Shown piece by piece: positions 1-5,539 of a DNA stretch of 7,967 nt; position 1 is the first letter of the stretch, and each line of letters starts with the position of its first letter. Made by a program: the position numbers and the translations under genes. Under the pieces are notes generated by a model that saw only the letters and a program-made list of their open reading frames with translations, made no database searches and was not told where the DNA came from. The DNA lies in contig JAEWSH010000105.1 in assembly GCA_023398375.1 (NCBI GenBank), positions 1 through 7,967 of the forward strand, written 5' to 3'. The DNA comes from Bacillota bacterium (GTDB lineage: Bacteria > Bacillota > Clostridia > Lachnospirales > Lachnospiraceae).

Positions 1-10
1 TTGGATAATT

Positions 11-50
11 CCATAGCACGAAACCGCGGTCGGGTTTCTGGCAGCTATGG
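11..50. other. Two-tier stem-loop at the transposase-distal end
   Basis: CCATAGC (11-17) pairs with GCTATGG (44-50). Inside it GAAACC (20-25) pairs with GGTTTC (33-38), leaving a seven-base loop and small asymmetric bulges. A folded single-strand end of this kind would suit recognition by an HUH transposase at the ori terminus. The pairing is read directly; the role is inferred. Confidence 0.45.
12..27 (+). repeat. Left copy of 16-bp inverted repeat
   Basis: The sequence is CATAGCACGAAACCGC. Its reverse complement occurs at 2293-2308 with a single difference at the ninth base. It lies about 180 bp beyond the expected transposase stop codon, where the ori end of an IS91-type element should be. 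Confidence 0.55.
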
Positions 51-166
51 GGAAAGCATTCATTTCGCTCCTCAAAGCATAGTGTTTCAGACACCTGAAA
101 AGCGCGGTTTTCGGAAGAAGTCCTATCAATTCTTTCCTTTCTATGGTAGAATGGGTGCAGCAAAGC

Positions 167-216
167 CAGCCTGCCCTTGGAGCAGACTTAAAAAGGCTTT
201 GTAATTTAGCAGGCTG
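167..216. repeat. 8-bp inverted repeat spanning the transposase stop
   Basis: CAGCCTGC (167-174) and GCAGGCTG (209-216) are perfect inverted copies separated by 34 bases, and the expected transposase stop codon (206-208, minus strand) lies in the loop. There is no T tract after the stem on the minus strand, so it is not a standard intrinsic terminator. It may be a structured part of the ori end or simply chance. Confidence 0.3.
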
Positions 217-1299
217 TGGGTGGTGCGAGTCCGGTTCGAAGCAGACCGCAAAAGCCGCAGTTTGGGCATTGAGAGGGCTTTCTGCCGAGGATCTTTTGGA
301 TGAGGGCCTCAGTGGAGAGCTTTTCTCTTTTTTCAGTGATGTGCCCGTCTGTACCTTGCAGATGTGCAGCTTCTTCTGCTTGCCACGACTGGATAGAAAA
401 CCGTAGTGCCGGATCTTCATAAATCCCGTCGGCAGGACGTGCATCAGAAAGCGCCGAATAAATTCTTCCGCTCTCAACGTCATGACTTTCCAGCGGCTGC
501 CGTCCCGGTAGTCCCGCCATTTGAAAGAGACCTGTCCAGCTTCCAGCTTTAAGATTCGGTTATTGGAGATGGCGACGCGGTGCGTATAGCGTCCCAGATA
601 CTCCACCACGCAAGCCACATCTTTAAAAGGCGGTTTGCAGTAAACCACCCATTCTTTATGATAACACTCATTCAGCAAAGATGGTTCTATGCTGGGAAAC
701 TGCTGCTTAAGCAGCGCCAAAAACTTGCCTTGAAATTTTCTGGACAACACCTTCACTGGTATGAAGAACTTTTTCCGAGACGGAAGCCATTTGCCCAACT
801 TGGAAAGACCGCCGCCCGGAACAATACAGTGTATGTGTGGGTGGAAGCAGAGATTCTGCCCCCACGTGTGGAGCACAGCGGCGTGTCCGGTGGCAGCACC
901 GAGATATTTCTTGTCCGCGGATAACTCCTGTATCGTCTCGGCTACACAGCGAAAAAGCAGATTGTAACAAGCCTGCTGGTTCCGGTAAATCCATAGATTT
1001 AGCTCCTGCGGTACGGTGAATACCACATGAAAGTAGCCCACATTGAGCAGATTTCCCTTTTGCCCGTCAATCCAACGTTCTTTGGTGAGTGTCTGGCATT
1101 TCGGACAGTGCCGGTTACGGCACGAGTTGTAGGATGGCCTTTGGTATCCGCACTCCGGACAGTGATCCATGTGCCCTCCCAGTCTGGTCGTGCGGCAATT
1201 GAGAATAGAGTTCATCGCTTTATGTTGAGCCATGGATAGCCGATGACTTTGCCGGTAACCTTCCCCGTACTGCTCTAAAACATCTTGTACTTCAGGCAT
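206..1299 (-). CDS. IS91-family Y2/HUH transposase, C-terminus in the -1 frame
   Basis: This replicative transposase nicks and joins single strands at the element ends. The ATG at 1299 lies inside the end of the upstream recombinase gene (ATGCCTGA overlap), which suggests translational coupling. Reading from there gives an N-terminal zinc-binding region (C47, C50, C60, C65, C68, the pattern CPECG...NRHCPKC), an HUH motif at 155-157 in HPHIHC, and the two catalytic tyrosines of YLGRY (Y234, Y238). After K324 the family-like tail (EKLSTEALIQKILGRKP, then CPNCGFC) is in the -1 frame and stops at 206, giving 364 residues, normal for the family. The shift point is the A6 run at 328-333. Without a shift, the zero frame stays open to the window edge (433 codons) with an unfamiliar tail. 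It is either a recent one-base deletion, a sequencing error or real frameshifting. Confidence 0.85.
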
Positions 1300-2179
1300 T
1301 TGATGACACCCTCGGTTTGCGGCCCCGCTTTTTAGGCAGCGAGTCCAACGGACTTTGAATCTGCTTGTTCATGTTGCCGATGTGAAGATAAAATGCAGTT
1401 GTTTGGATGAACGTATGACCAAGCAGTTCTTTGATTTGGCAGACTTCAGCACCAGATTCCAAGAGGTGTGTTGCAAAGCAGTGGCGTAAGGTGTGTACTG
1501 TGTAAGTATCTGGAAACCTCGCATTTTTGCAGCAGTTGCGAAAGACATTTTGAACTGAGCGCGTCGTTAATACTTTATGCCTCTGCTTTCTGAGATAAAA
1601 CAAATACCCCTCGGGATGATTTGGTCGGTATTCTCTCCAATACTCTCGCAGCACTTCCAGATTGCGCTGGGAGTGCAGTGTATATCTGTCTTTGCCACCT
1701 TTTCCATGATGGACGAAGATTCTCATCTGATCGCTATCAATGTCTTGTACGCGAAGACGTGTTATTTCAGACAGACGCAATCCGGCACCGTATACGGTTT
1801 CAAACATAGCTCTGTCACTGAGACTGCCCATGCTGGAAAAGAAATGAGCAAGCTCTTCTTTGCTCATCAATGCCGGAAACTCCCGGTGTTCGCGCCGTCG
1901 ATGAATTAGCTGGTAATTGAGGTTTCGCCCCAAAACAGCGCCGAAAATGAAGCGCAGTGCGCTGTTGCACACATTGACCGTTCCCGCGCTGTGTCCCGAA
2001 TCCAACAGGTACAATAAGTACTCACGAATCTGAATTTCATTCATTTCTTCAATGGGTTGGTCATTGAAATACTTGAGGAACAGCTTGAGCCGGCCCAGAT
2101 ATGACTCAACTGTTTTGGGCGACAAACCTCGCAGTCGCACCTCATCGTAGGCTCGAGAAAAGACCTCTTCATTTGTCAT
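1292..2179 (-). CDS. Tyrosine recombinase, upstream partner of the IS91-type transposase
   Basis: This 295-residue site-specific recombinase of the XerC/D-phage integrase type has an N-terminal SAM-like core-binding domain (about residues 5-90, including SPKTVESYLGRL) and a C-terminal catalytic domain. All catalytic residues are visible: R135 in GAGLRLSE, K160 in HHGKGGKDR, H229 and R232 in HTLRH, H255 in LLGH and the nucleophile Y264 in TAFYLHI. A basic tail (KKRGRKPR) ends the protein. The ATG at 2179 has AAGGAG eight bases upstream, so the start is well supported. The stop overlaps the transposase ATG by 8 bp, so the two form one translational unit. Whether it resolves transposition intermediates or acts on the inverted repeats at the element ends cannot be decided from sequence. 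Confidence 0.93.
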   Translation of the reverse strand: MTNEEVFSRAYDEVRLRGLSPKTVESYLGRLKLFLKYFNDQPIEEMNEIQIREYLLYLLDSGHSAGTVNVCNSALRFIFGAVLGRNLNYQLIHRRREHREFPALMSKEELAHFFSSMGSLSDRAMFETVYGAGLRLSEITRLRVQDIDSDQMRIFVHHGKGGKDRYTLHSQRNLEVLREYWREYRPNHPEGYLFYLRKQRHKVLTTRSVQNVFRNCCKNARFPDTYTVHTLRHCFATHLLESGAEVCQIKELLGHTFIQTTAFYLHIGNMNKQIQSPLDSLPKKRGRKPRVSSNA

Positions 2180-2220
2180 GGAACCATCTCCTTAAAAGTG
2201 ATGCTTCCATTGTACGGGAT

Positions 2221-2253
2221 AAAGAGAAAACCTGCCGCATTTGCAGCAGGTTT
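2221..2253 (-). terminator. Intrinsic terminator between the two recombinase genes
   Basis: Read on the minus strand, AAACCTGC (2253-2246) pairs with GCAGGTTT (2235-2228), and two more inner G-C pairs follow an A/C mismatch. The stem runs into TTTTCTCTTT (2230-2221). It would stop transcripts arriving from the 2324-3256 recombinase before they enter the IS91-like genes. A TACAAT box on the minus strand just after it could be the -10 of the element's own promoter, but I see no matching -35. Confidence 0.6.
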
Positions 2254-2280
2254 AATAGAAGGAAAATTTTGGGTTTAGAT

Positions 2281-2302
2281 ACTACCGCGCTAGCGGTTTA
2301 GT
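2281..2302. other. Small stem-loop at the recombinase-proximal element end
   Basis: ACCGC (2284-2288) pairs with GCGGT (2293-2297) around a GCTA loop. ACT (2281-2283) can pair with AGT (2300-2302) outside an AA-type bulge. It overlaps the right inverted repeat copy, so both ends of the element combine the CATAGCAC repeat with a hairpin. The function is unknown. Confidence 0.4.
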
Positions 2303-2308
2303 GCTATG
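2293..2308 (-). repeat. Right copy of 16-bp inverted repeat
   Basis: On the minus strand it reads CATAGCACTAAACCGC, matching 15 of 16 bases of the copy at 12-27 and pointing inward. It lies 114 bp upstream of the recombinase start at 2179 and 15 bp past the stop of the neighbouring recombinase, a sensible place for an element boundary. Confidence 0.55.
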
Positions 2309-2313
2309 TTTAA

Positions 2314-2341
2314 GCCATGATGCTCAAGTGAACATCATGGC
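2314..2341. repeat. 9-bp perfect inverted repeat at the stop of the second recombinase
   Basis: GCCATGATG (2314-2322) and CATCATGGC (2333-2341) are perfect inverted copies with a 10-base loop containing the stop codon (2324-2326). A hairpin could form in the mRNA end, but only a short AT stretch without a T tract follows on the minus strand. It could equally be a recombinase binding site of two inverted arms. Confidence 0.4.
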
Positions 2342-3256
2342 CAAGGGGTTGGCATTCACAGCGGCTTGCAACTGGCGGTCATCCACATGCGTATAAATTT
2401 CCGTGGTAGCAATGCTTTCATGACCAAGAATTTGCTGAAGAGATCGAATATCTACATGCCCGTACTTGTACATGAGTGTAGCTGCAGTGTGGCGAAGCTT
2501 ATGCGTGGACAAACCTTCTGGATTGATGCCAGCGGCAACGATATGCTTTTTAACGACGTTTTGTATGGAACGTGTTGTAAGCCTGCCTCTATTCCTAGAG
2601 ATAAACAGTGCATTACTATCGACCTTCAACGTGCTACGGATGGCAAGCCATTTTGCAAGTGATTGTTTAACGGCGGGTGTCAAATAAATTTTTCTCTCTT
2701 TATTTCCTTTGCCAATGATAGAGATAACATCGGAGTCAACCTGATCAATATTCAACGATGCTAACTCGGACAAACGCAAGGCGCAGTTGAGAAAAATAGT
2801 GATAATACAATCGTCACGAGCTGAGCAAGATTTTGCTTGTATCAGCAGGCGTACAGACTCTTCCAATGTCAATGTCCGTACATTTCGCTTGGGCAACTTT
2901 GGTGTCTCTAATTCTTCTGCTATGTTGTTGTCAATTAAGTGCACCTTTGTCTTGAGATACTTCCAGAATTGCCGCATGGAAACAATCTTTCGGTATCTGG
3001 TGCCTGGCGCTGCATTCAATGTTTCTTGACAATAGGCCAAAAAGGCATACATATCACCAAGGCGGATGGACCGGATGAAATCCAAGTCTGCAAAGCTAAA
3101 ATCAGAGTGTGTATATCCCCTTGAATTAGCGATATAACAAAGGAATTGGAGCAGATCTAATCGGTACTCCGATATGGTATTTGGGCTTCGACCTTTGACG
3201 GTTATCAAGTATGCAAGGTATTGCTCAATGATGGGGCAGGATTTGTTTGACTGCAT
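2324..3256 (-). CDS. Second XerC/XerD-like tyrosine recombinase
   Basis: This is a complete 310-residue site-specific recombinase. The ATG at 3256 is chosen because AAGGAGGG lies seven bases upstream; a longer in-frame extension to 3319 has no such signal. An N-terminal core-binding domain (about 8-110, with KGRSPNTISEYRLDL) precedes the catalytic domain with R161 in ALRLSE, K183 in GKGNKER, H252 and R255 in HKLRHT, H279 in LGHE and nucleophile Y288 in EIYTH. It shares the fold with the recombinase at 1292-2179 but is clearly diverged, so it is not a recent duplicate. It lies outside the inverted repeats of the IS91-like element and has its own terminator-like structure downstream. It may be an integrase of another mobile unit or a companion recombinase; the target site is not evident. 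Confidence 0.93.
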   Translation of the reverse strand: MQSNKSCPIIEQYLAYLITVKGRSPNTISEYRLDLLQFLCYIANSRGYTHSDFSFADLDFIRSIRLGDMYAFLAYCQETLNAAPGTRYRKIVSMRQFWKYLKTKVHLIDNNIAEELETPKLPKRNVRTLTLEESVRLLIQAKSCSARDDCIITIFLNCALRLSELASLNIDQVDSDVISIIGKGNKERKIYLTPAVKQSLAKWLAIRSTLKVDSNALFISRNRGRLTTRSIQNVVKKHIVAAGINPEGLSTHKLRHTAATLMYKYGHVDIRSLQQILGHESIATTEIYTHVDDRQLQAAVNANPLAMMFT

Positions 3257-3329
3257 ATAGTATCCCTCCTTGATTGGAGTCTTGACAATATGCAAAAGAA
3301 ATAGACGCAGTAGTAGCATACTGGGAAGT

Positions 3330-3499
3330 AATAGTAAATAGAGAAATTCTCCGACGCGGCCAGTTTCTCCTTCTCACTGTCGAAGGCCTCCACCGCAAAG
3401 TACATAGACGACGATTACTTGATTTCTGCAATATATGTTCAGTTACGATACGATCTCCGCTTTGCCCGCGCTGGTTGAATATTCGCTCGTAGTTATCAT
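3330..3499 (-). pseudogene. Possible unrecognised gene remnant
   Basis: On the minus strand GGAGG (3509-3505) is followed five bases later by ATG (3499) and an 18-codon frame, MITTSEYSTSAGKAEIVS, ending in TAA at 3443. Past the stop, a different frame from 3405 down to about 3330 reads as plausible protein (YFAVEAFDSEKEKLAASENF) and then turns into AT-rich, low-complexity codons at the edge of the recombinase region. Upstream on the minus strand, TTGTCA spaced 17 bases from TATATC could be a promoter. This fits the start of a gene broken by frameshift and by insertion of neighbouring mobile DNA. I do not recognise the family, and a genuine short leader peptide is an alternative. Confidence 0.25.
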
Positions 3500-3578
3500 T
3501 AACACCTCCACAGTTTTTGGGACGAAGCGACATTTGAGGTCATCGTGCCCAAAAATGATATAATGCCGCTCTTGCCAC

Positions 3579-3606
3579 TTGACAAAACGGTGACAGACAG
3601 TACAAT
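3579..3606 (+). promoter_or_regulatory. Sigma-A type promoter candidate for the fprA operon
   Basis: A perfect TTGACA -35 box (3579-3584) lies 16 bases before TACAAT (3601-3606). Transcription would start near 3613, leaving a leader of about 155 bases before the fprA ATG. A second TATAAT at 3559-3564 lies 19 bases after TTGAGG and is a weaker alternative. No obvious operator for a known oxygen or NO regulator was seen. Confidence 0.55.
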
Positions 3607-3767
3607 GAAAATAAGAAAAGCACCTTTATTTTACTCTCGGCTAATATCTATATTGCAGTTATCATCCTCTTGCGTCGAGCATGTTCCTTCTTCATCCATT
3701 GCCAAGTTTTTACTTGATGCCGCATTGCTTGAATCAAAAACACATTCTGAAAAAGTGAGGCTTTGCT

Positions 3768-5120
3768 ATGCACTGCATTCGAAAGGTAATCGATGATTTG
3801 CTTTGGATTGGCGCCAGTGACCGCCAGCATCTTCATTTTGAGGCGGTCCTCCCCACCCCTAAAGGCATGTCATTTAACTCTTACTTGCTTCTGGATGAAA
3901 AAACCGTCCTGTTTGATACCGTAGACCGTGCGGTCCAGGCCCAGTTCTTCGAAAATCTGGAGTACGCACTTAACGGTCGCGCGCTGGACTATGTCTTTGT
4001 CCACCACATGGAGCCCGACCACGCCGCCACATTGGGTGACTTAATGCTCCGTCATCCGGAAGCCACTATTGTGTGCAGCGGAAAGTCCGTAAATATGATC
4101 CGCCAGTTTCACTGCACTGATCCAAAGAAAGTTGTCTTAGTCGACGAAGGAGACTCCCTTTCCACGGGGCGGCATCACTTCACCTTTTATAATGCTCCCA
4201 TGGTTCACTGGCCTGAGGTAATCGTCAGCTACGACTCCACTGATCAAATTCTCTTTTCTGCCGATGCCTTTGGTACGTTTGGGGCGCTAAACGGAATTCT
4301 CTTCGCTGACGAGGTGGACTTCGACCGAAACTGGCTGGATGAGTCCCGGCGCTACTATACAAACGTTGTGGGCAAGTATGGTCCCCAGGTAATCTCTTTG
4401 TTGAACAAAGTCGTCAAGCTGGATATTCGGATGATTTGTCCGCTCCATGGTCCGATTTGGAGAAAAAATCTGGATTATATGCTGGATAAATACTCCAAGT
4501 GGGCCGCCTACGAGCCGGAGGTTCAGGGTGTTTTAATTGCGTTTGCCTCGGTCTACGGTGGGACCGAAGCCGCAGCCAACATTCTGGCCTGTCGGCTGGC
4601 AGAACTGGGGATTCCTGTCGACATGTACGATGTTTCGGTAACCCACTACTCTTATGTTCTGTCCGATCTGTTCAAGTACAGTCACATTGTCTTTGCCTCT
4701 ACCACCTATAACAACGGCATCTTTATTTCCATGGAAAATCTGCTTCATGTCATGGCGCACCACAACCTGCAAAACCGAAAGGTGGCCCTGATTCAAAATG
4801 GCTCCTGGGCTCCATCCAGTGGAAAGCTGATGTCTCAGCTCCTATGCGAGATGAAGAATACAGAGGTTCTGGAGGCCCCCTTAACACTGAAATCCGCCTT
4901 GGCTCCCGGCCAGGATCAGGAACTCGAGGCGTTGGCCAAGGCTCTGGCTGCTTCCGTACACGGAGATACGCCCGCCCTCGTCGAGGACAATGAAGCGTCC
5001 AAACCCAAGGGCTTTGTCTGTAAGGTCTGTGGCTTTATTTATGAGGGAGATACCTTGCCGGACAATTTTGAATGTCCAATTTGCCATCGTCCTGCCAGTG
5101 ATTTTGAGCCCCTAACCTGA
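3768..5120 (+). CDS. fprA: Flavodiiron protein with C-terminal rubredoxin (flavorubredoxin)
   Basis: This cytoplasmic enzyme reduces O2 to water and/or NO to N2O, protecting anaerobes from oxidative and nitrosative stress. The 450 residues form three parts. The metallo-beta-lactamase-like di-iron domain (about 1-250) has all expected ligands: H80, E82, D84 and H85 in HMEPDH, H147, D166 and H227. The flavodoxin domain binding FMN (about 254-400) contains the phosphate-loop-like SVYGGTEAA and the STTYNNG segment. A linker leads to a rubredoxin domain (416-450) with C418, C421, C436 and C439. The fused rubredoxin resembles the arrangement in E. coli NorV and should pass electrons from an NAD(P)H:rubredoxin reductase not encoded here. 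The ATG at 3768 follows AAAGTGAGG, a modest ribosome site. Substrate preference (O2 or NO) cannot be read from sequence. Confidence 0.95.
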   Translation: MHCIRKVIDDLLWIGASDRQHLHFEAVLPTPKGMSFNSYLLLDEKTVLFDTVDRAVQAQFFENLEYALNGRALDYVFVHHMEPDHAATLGDLMLRHPEATIVCSGKSVNMIRQFHCTDPKKVVLVDEGDSLSTGRHHFTFYNAPMVHWPEVIVSYDSTDQILFSADAFGTFGALNGILFADEVDFDRNWLDESRRYYTNVVGKYGPQVISLLNKVVKLDIRMICPLHGPIWRKNLDYMLDKYSKWAAYEPEVQGVLIAFASVYGGTEAAANILACRLAELGIPVDMYDVSVTHYSYVLSDLFKYSHIVFASTTYNNGIFISMENLLHVMAHHNLQNRKVALIQNGSWAPSSGKLMSQLLCEMKNTEVLEAPLTLKSALAPGQDQELEALAKALAASVHGDTPALVEDNEASKPKGFVCKVCGFIYEGDTLPDNFECPICHRPASDFEPLT

Positions 5121-5153
5121 CAAAATAAAATACAAATAGAAAGGAGTCTTTTT

Positions 5154-5276
5154 ATGAAGTATGTATGCGATATTTGTGGCTTCATCTATGACGAAGCTAC
5201 CGAAGGTCCCATGCCCGACGACTACACCTGCCCTCTATGCGATGCCGATAAGAGCCACTTCAAGCCGGAAGAATAA
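5154..5276 (+). CDS. Short 40-residue rubredoxin-like protein
   Basis: This small iron protein with a one-iron FeS4 centre is a likely electron carrier to or from the adjacent flavodiiron protein. It starts KYVCDICGFIYD and has the second cysteine pair in YTCPLCD, giving the four ligands C5, C8, C27 and C30. Classical rubredoxins have about 52-54 residues; here the loop between the cysteine pairs is about a dozen residues shorter, closer in size to the rubredoxin domains of rubrerythrins and of the preceding protein. The ATG at 5154 has AAGGAG seven bases upstream, much stronger than the site of fprA, so more copies per mRNA are expected. It follows fprA by 33 bp and precedes a strong terminator, so the two are one operon. 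Confidence 0.9.
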   Translation: MKYVCDICGFIYDEATEGPMPDDYTCPLCDADKSHFKPEE

Positions 5277-5293
5277 ACGATTGGCATGAAAAA

Positions 5294-5336
5294 GCAGGTC
5301 GTTTCCCTCTTTTCTTCAGGGGGACGGCCTGTTTTT
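5294..5336 (+). terminator. Intrinsic terminator of the fprA-rubredoxin operon
   Basis: GCAGGTCGTTTCCCTC pairs with GGGGGACGGCCTGT, allowing a G-U pair and a small internal mismatch, around an AT-rich loop. The stem is followed by TTTTT at 5332-5336. It begins 17 bp after the rubredoxin stop codon. Confidence 0.88.
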
Positions 5337-5374
5337 ATCGTCATTTTTCAGGATAGCTTCAGTCAAATACATCC

Positions 5375-5421
5375 TTTTTTTGCACTGCTGAACTATCCCG
5401 CCTATTTTGTTTTTTTGCACT
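5375..5421 (+). repeat. 12-bp direct repeat TTTTTTTGCACT next to IS66
   Basis: Two perfect copies lie at 5375-5386 and 5410-5421, 35 bp apart (start to start). The second copy ends just before the eight bases flanking the IS66 left end. Part of the match is a T run, so its information content is modest. No function is assigned. Confidence 0.5.
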
Positions 5422-5430
5422 TGAATATTT

Positions 5431-5450
5431 GTAACCGTCAAATGTGCTGA
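5431..5450 (+). repeat. IS66 left terminal inverted repeat
   Basis: GTAACCGTCAAATGTGCTGA matches the inward reading of the right end at 16 of the first 20 bases. Similarity fades after this point. Confidence 0.85.
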
Positions 5451-5484
5451 CGGATTTAAAAAGCATCACCGGATGTGAGATACT

Positions 5485-5516
5485 ATTCTCGGGAAGTCTT
5501 AAGACTTCTCGAGAAT
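5485..5516. repeat. 32-bp near-perfect palindrome in the IS66 leader
   Basis: The core GAAGTCTTAAGACTTC (5493-5508) is a perfect 16-bp palindrome. The arms extend to 5485 and 5516 with one G-T mismatch pair (5492/5509). It lies between the left repeat and the ribosome site of tnpA, so it can form a long hairpin in the leader RNA or serve as a dyad operator. No T tract follows, so it is not a standard terminator. Confidence 0.75.
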
Positions 5517-5539
5517 TCTCATATCTGGGGGTGTATACG

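Larger units (their letters stand above)
12..2308 (-). mobile_element. IS91-like element carrying a tyrosine recombinase
   Basis: The unit holds two minus-strand genes, a tyrosine recombinase followed by an overlapping IS91-type Y2 transposase. A 16-bp inverted repeat (CATAGCAC-N-AAACCGC, 15 of 16 matching) brackets both genes, and each copy adjoins a potential hairpin. IS91 elements move by single-strand (rolling-circle-like) transposition with ori and ter ends and normally lack terminal inverted repeats; some family members carry an extra phage-integrase-like gene upstream of the transposase, as here. The gene content is certain. The exact ends are inferred from the repeats and could be wrong, because no target duplication or empty site can be seen and the left flank is only 11 bases long. 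Confidence 0.6.
3257..3767. other. 511-bp region without an intact gene
   Basis: No open frame here has both a family match I recognise and a full length. The right part carries plus-strand promoter sequences for the flavodiiron operon. The left part (about 3330-3535) holds minus-strand sequence that looks like a broken gene. A minus-strand frame stopping at 3648-3650 also ends in a strongly basic, protein-like tail (residues such as KTWQWMKKEHARRKR), but it runs antisense into the fprA start and is unassigned. No tRNA or riboswitch is recognised. Confidence 0.5.

Noticed and set aside
1..204. Plus-strand 67-codon frame beginning with TTG
   Set aside because: It has no ribosome site or recognisable protein features and covers the structured end of the IS91-like element.
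707..994. Minus-strand 95-codon frame and overlapping plus-strand frames at 580-1239
   Set aside because: They lie over the transposase reading frame, which contains the zinc-binding, HUH and Y2 motifs; these are shadows.
1..2340. IS91-type target tetranucleotides (GTTC/CTTG) beside the ori end
   Set aside because: None lies next to the left end at position 11. CAAG and GAAC do occur at 2325-2333, but on the wrong side and at a distance, so they were not used to set the boundary.
3240..3300. TTGTCA and TACTAT as a promoter for the recombinase at 2324-3256
   Set aside because: Spacing is about 20 bases and the -10 would overlap the start codon region, leaving no room for the visible ribosome site.
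3545..3796. Plus-strand 83-codon frame overlapping the fprA start
   Set aside because: It runs through the promoter and leader, lacks a ribosome site and overlaps the well-supported fprA start in another frame.
5415..5443. Hybrid promoter from TTGCAC in the flank and TCAAAT in the IS66 left end
   Set aside because: Spacing is 17 bases but both boxes match consensus poorly (three and four of six bases), so it is not called.
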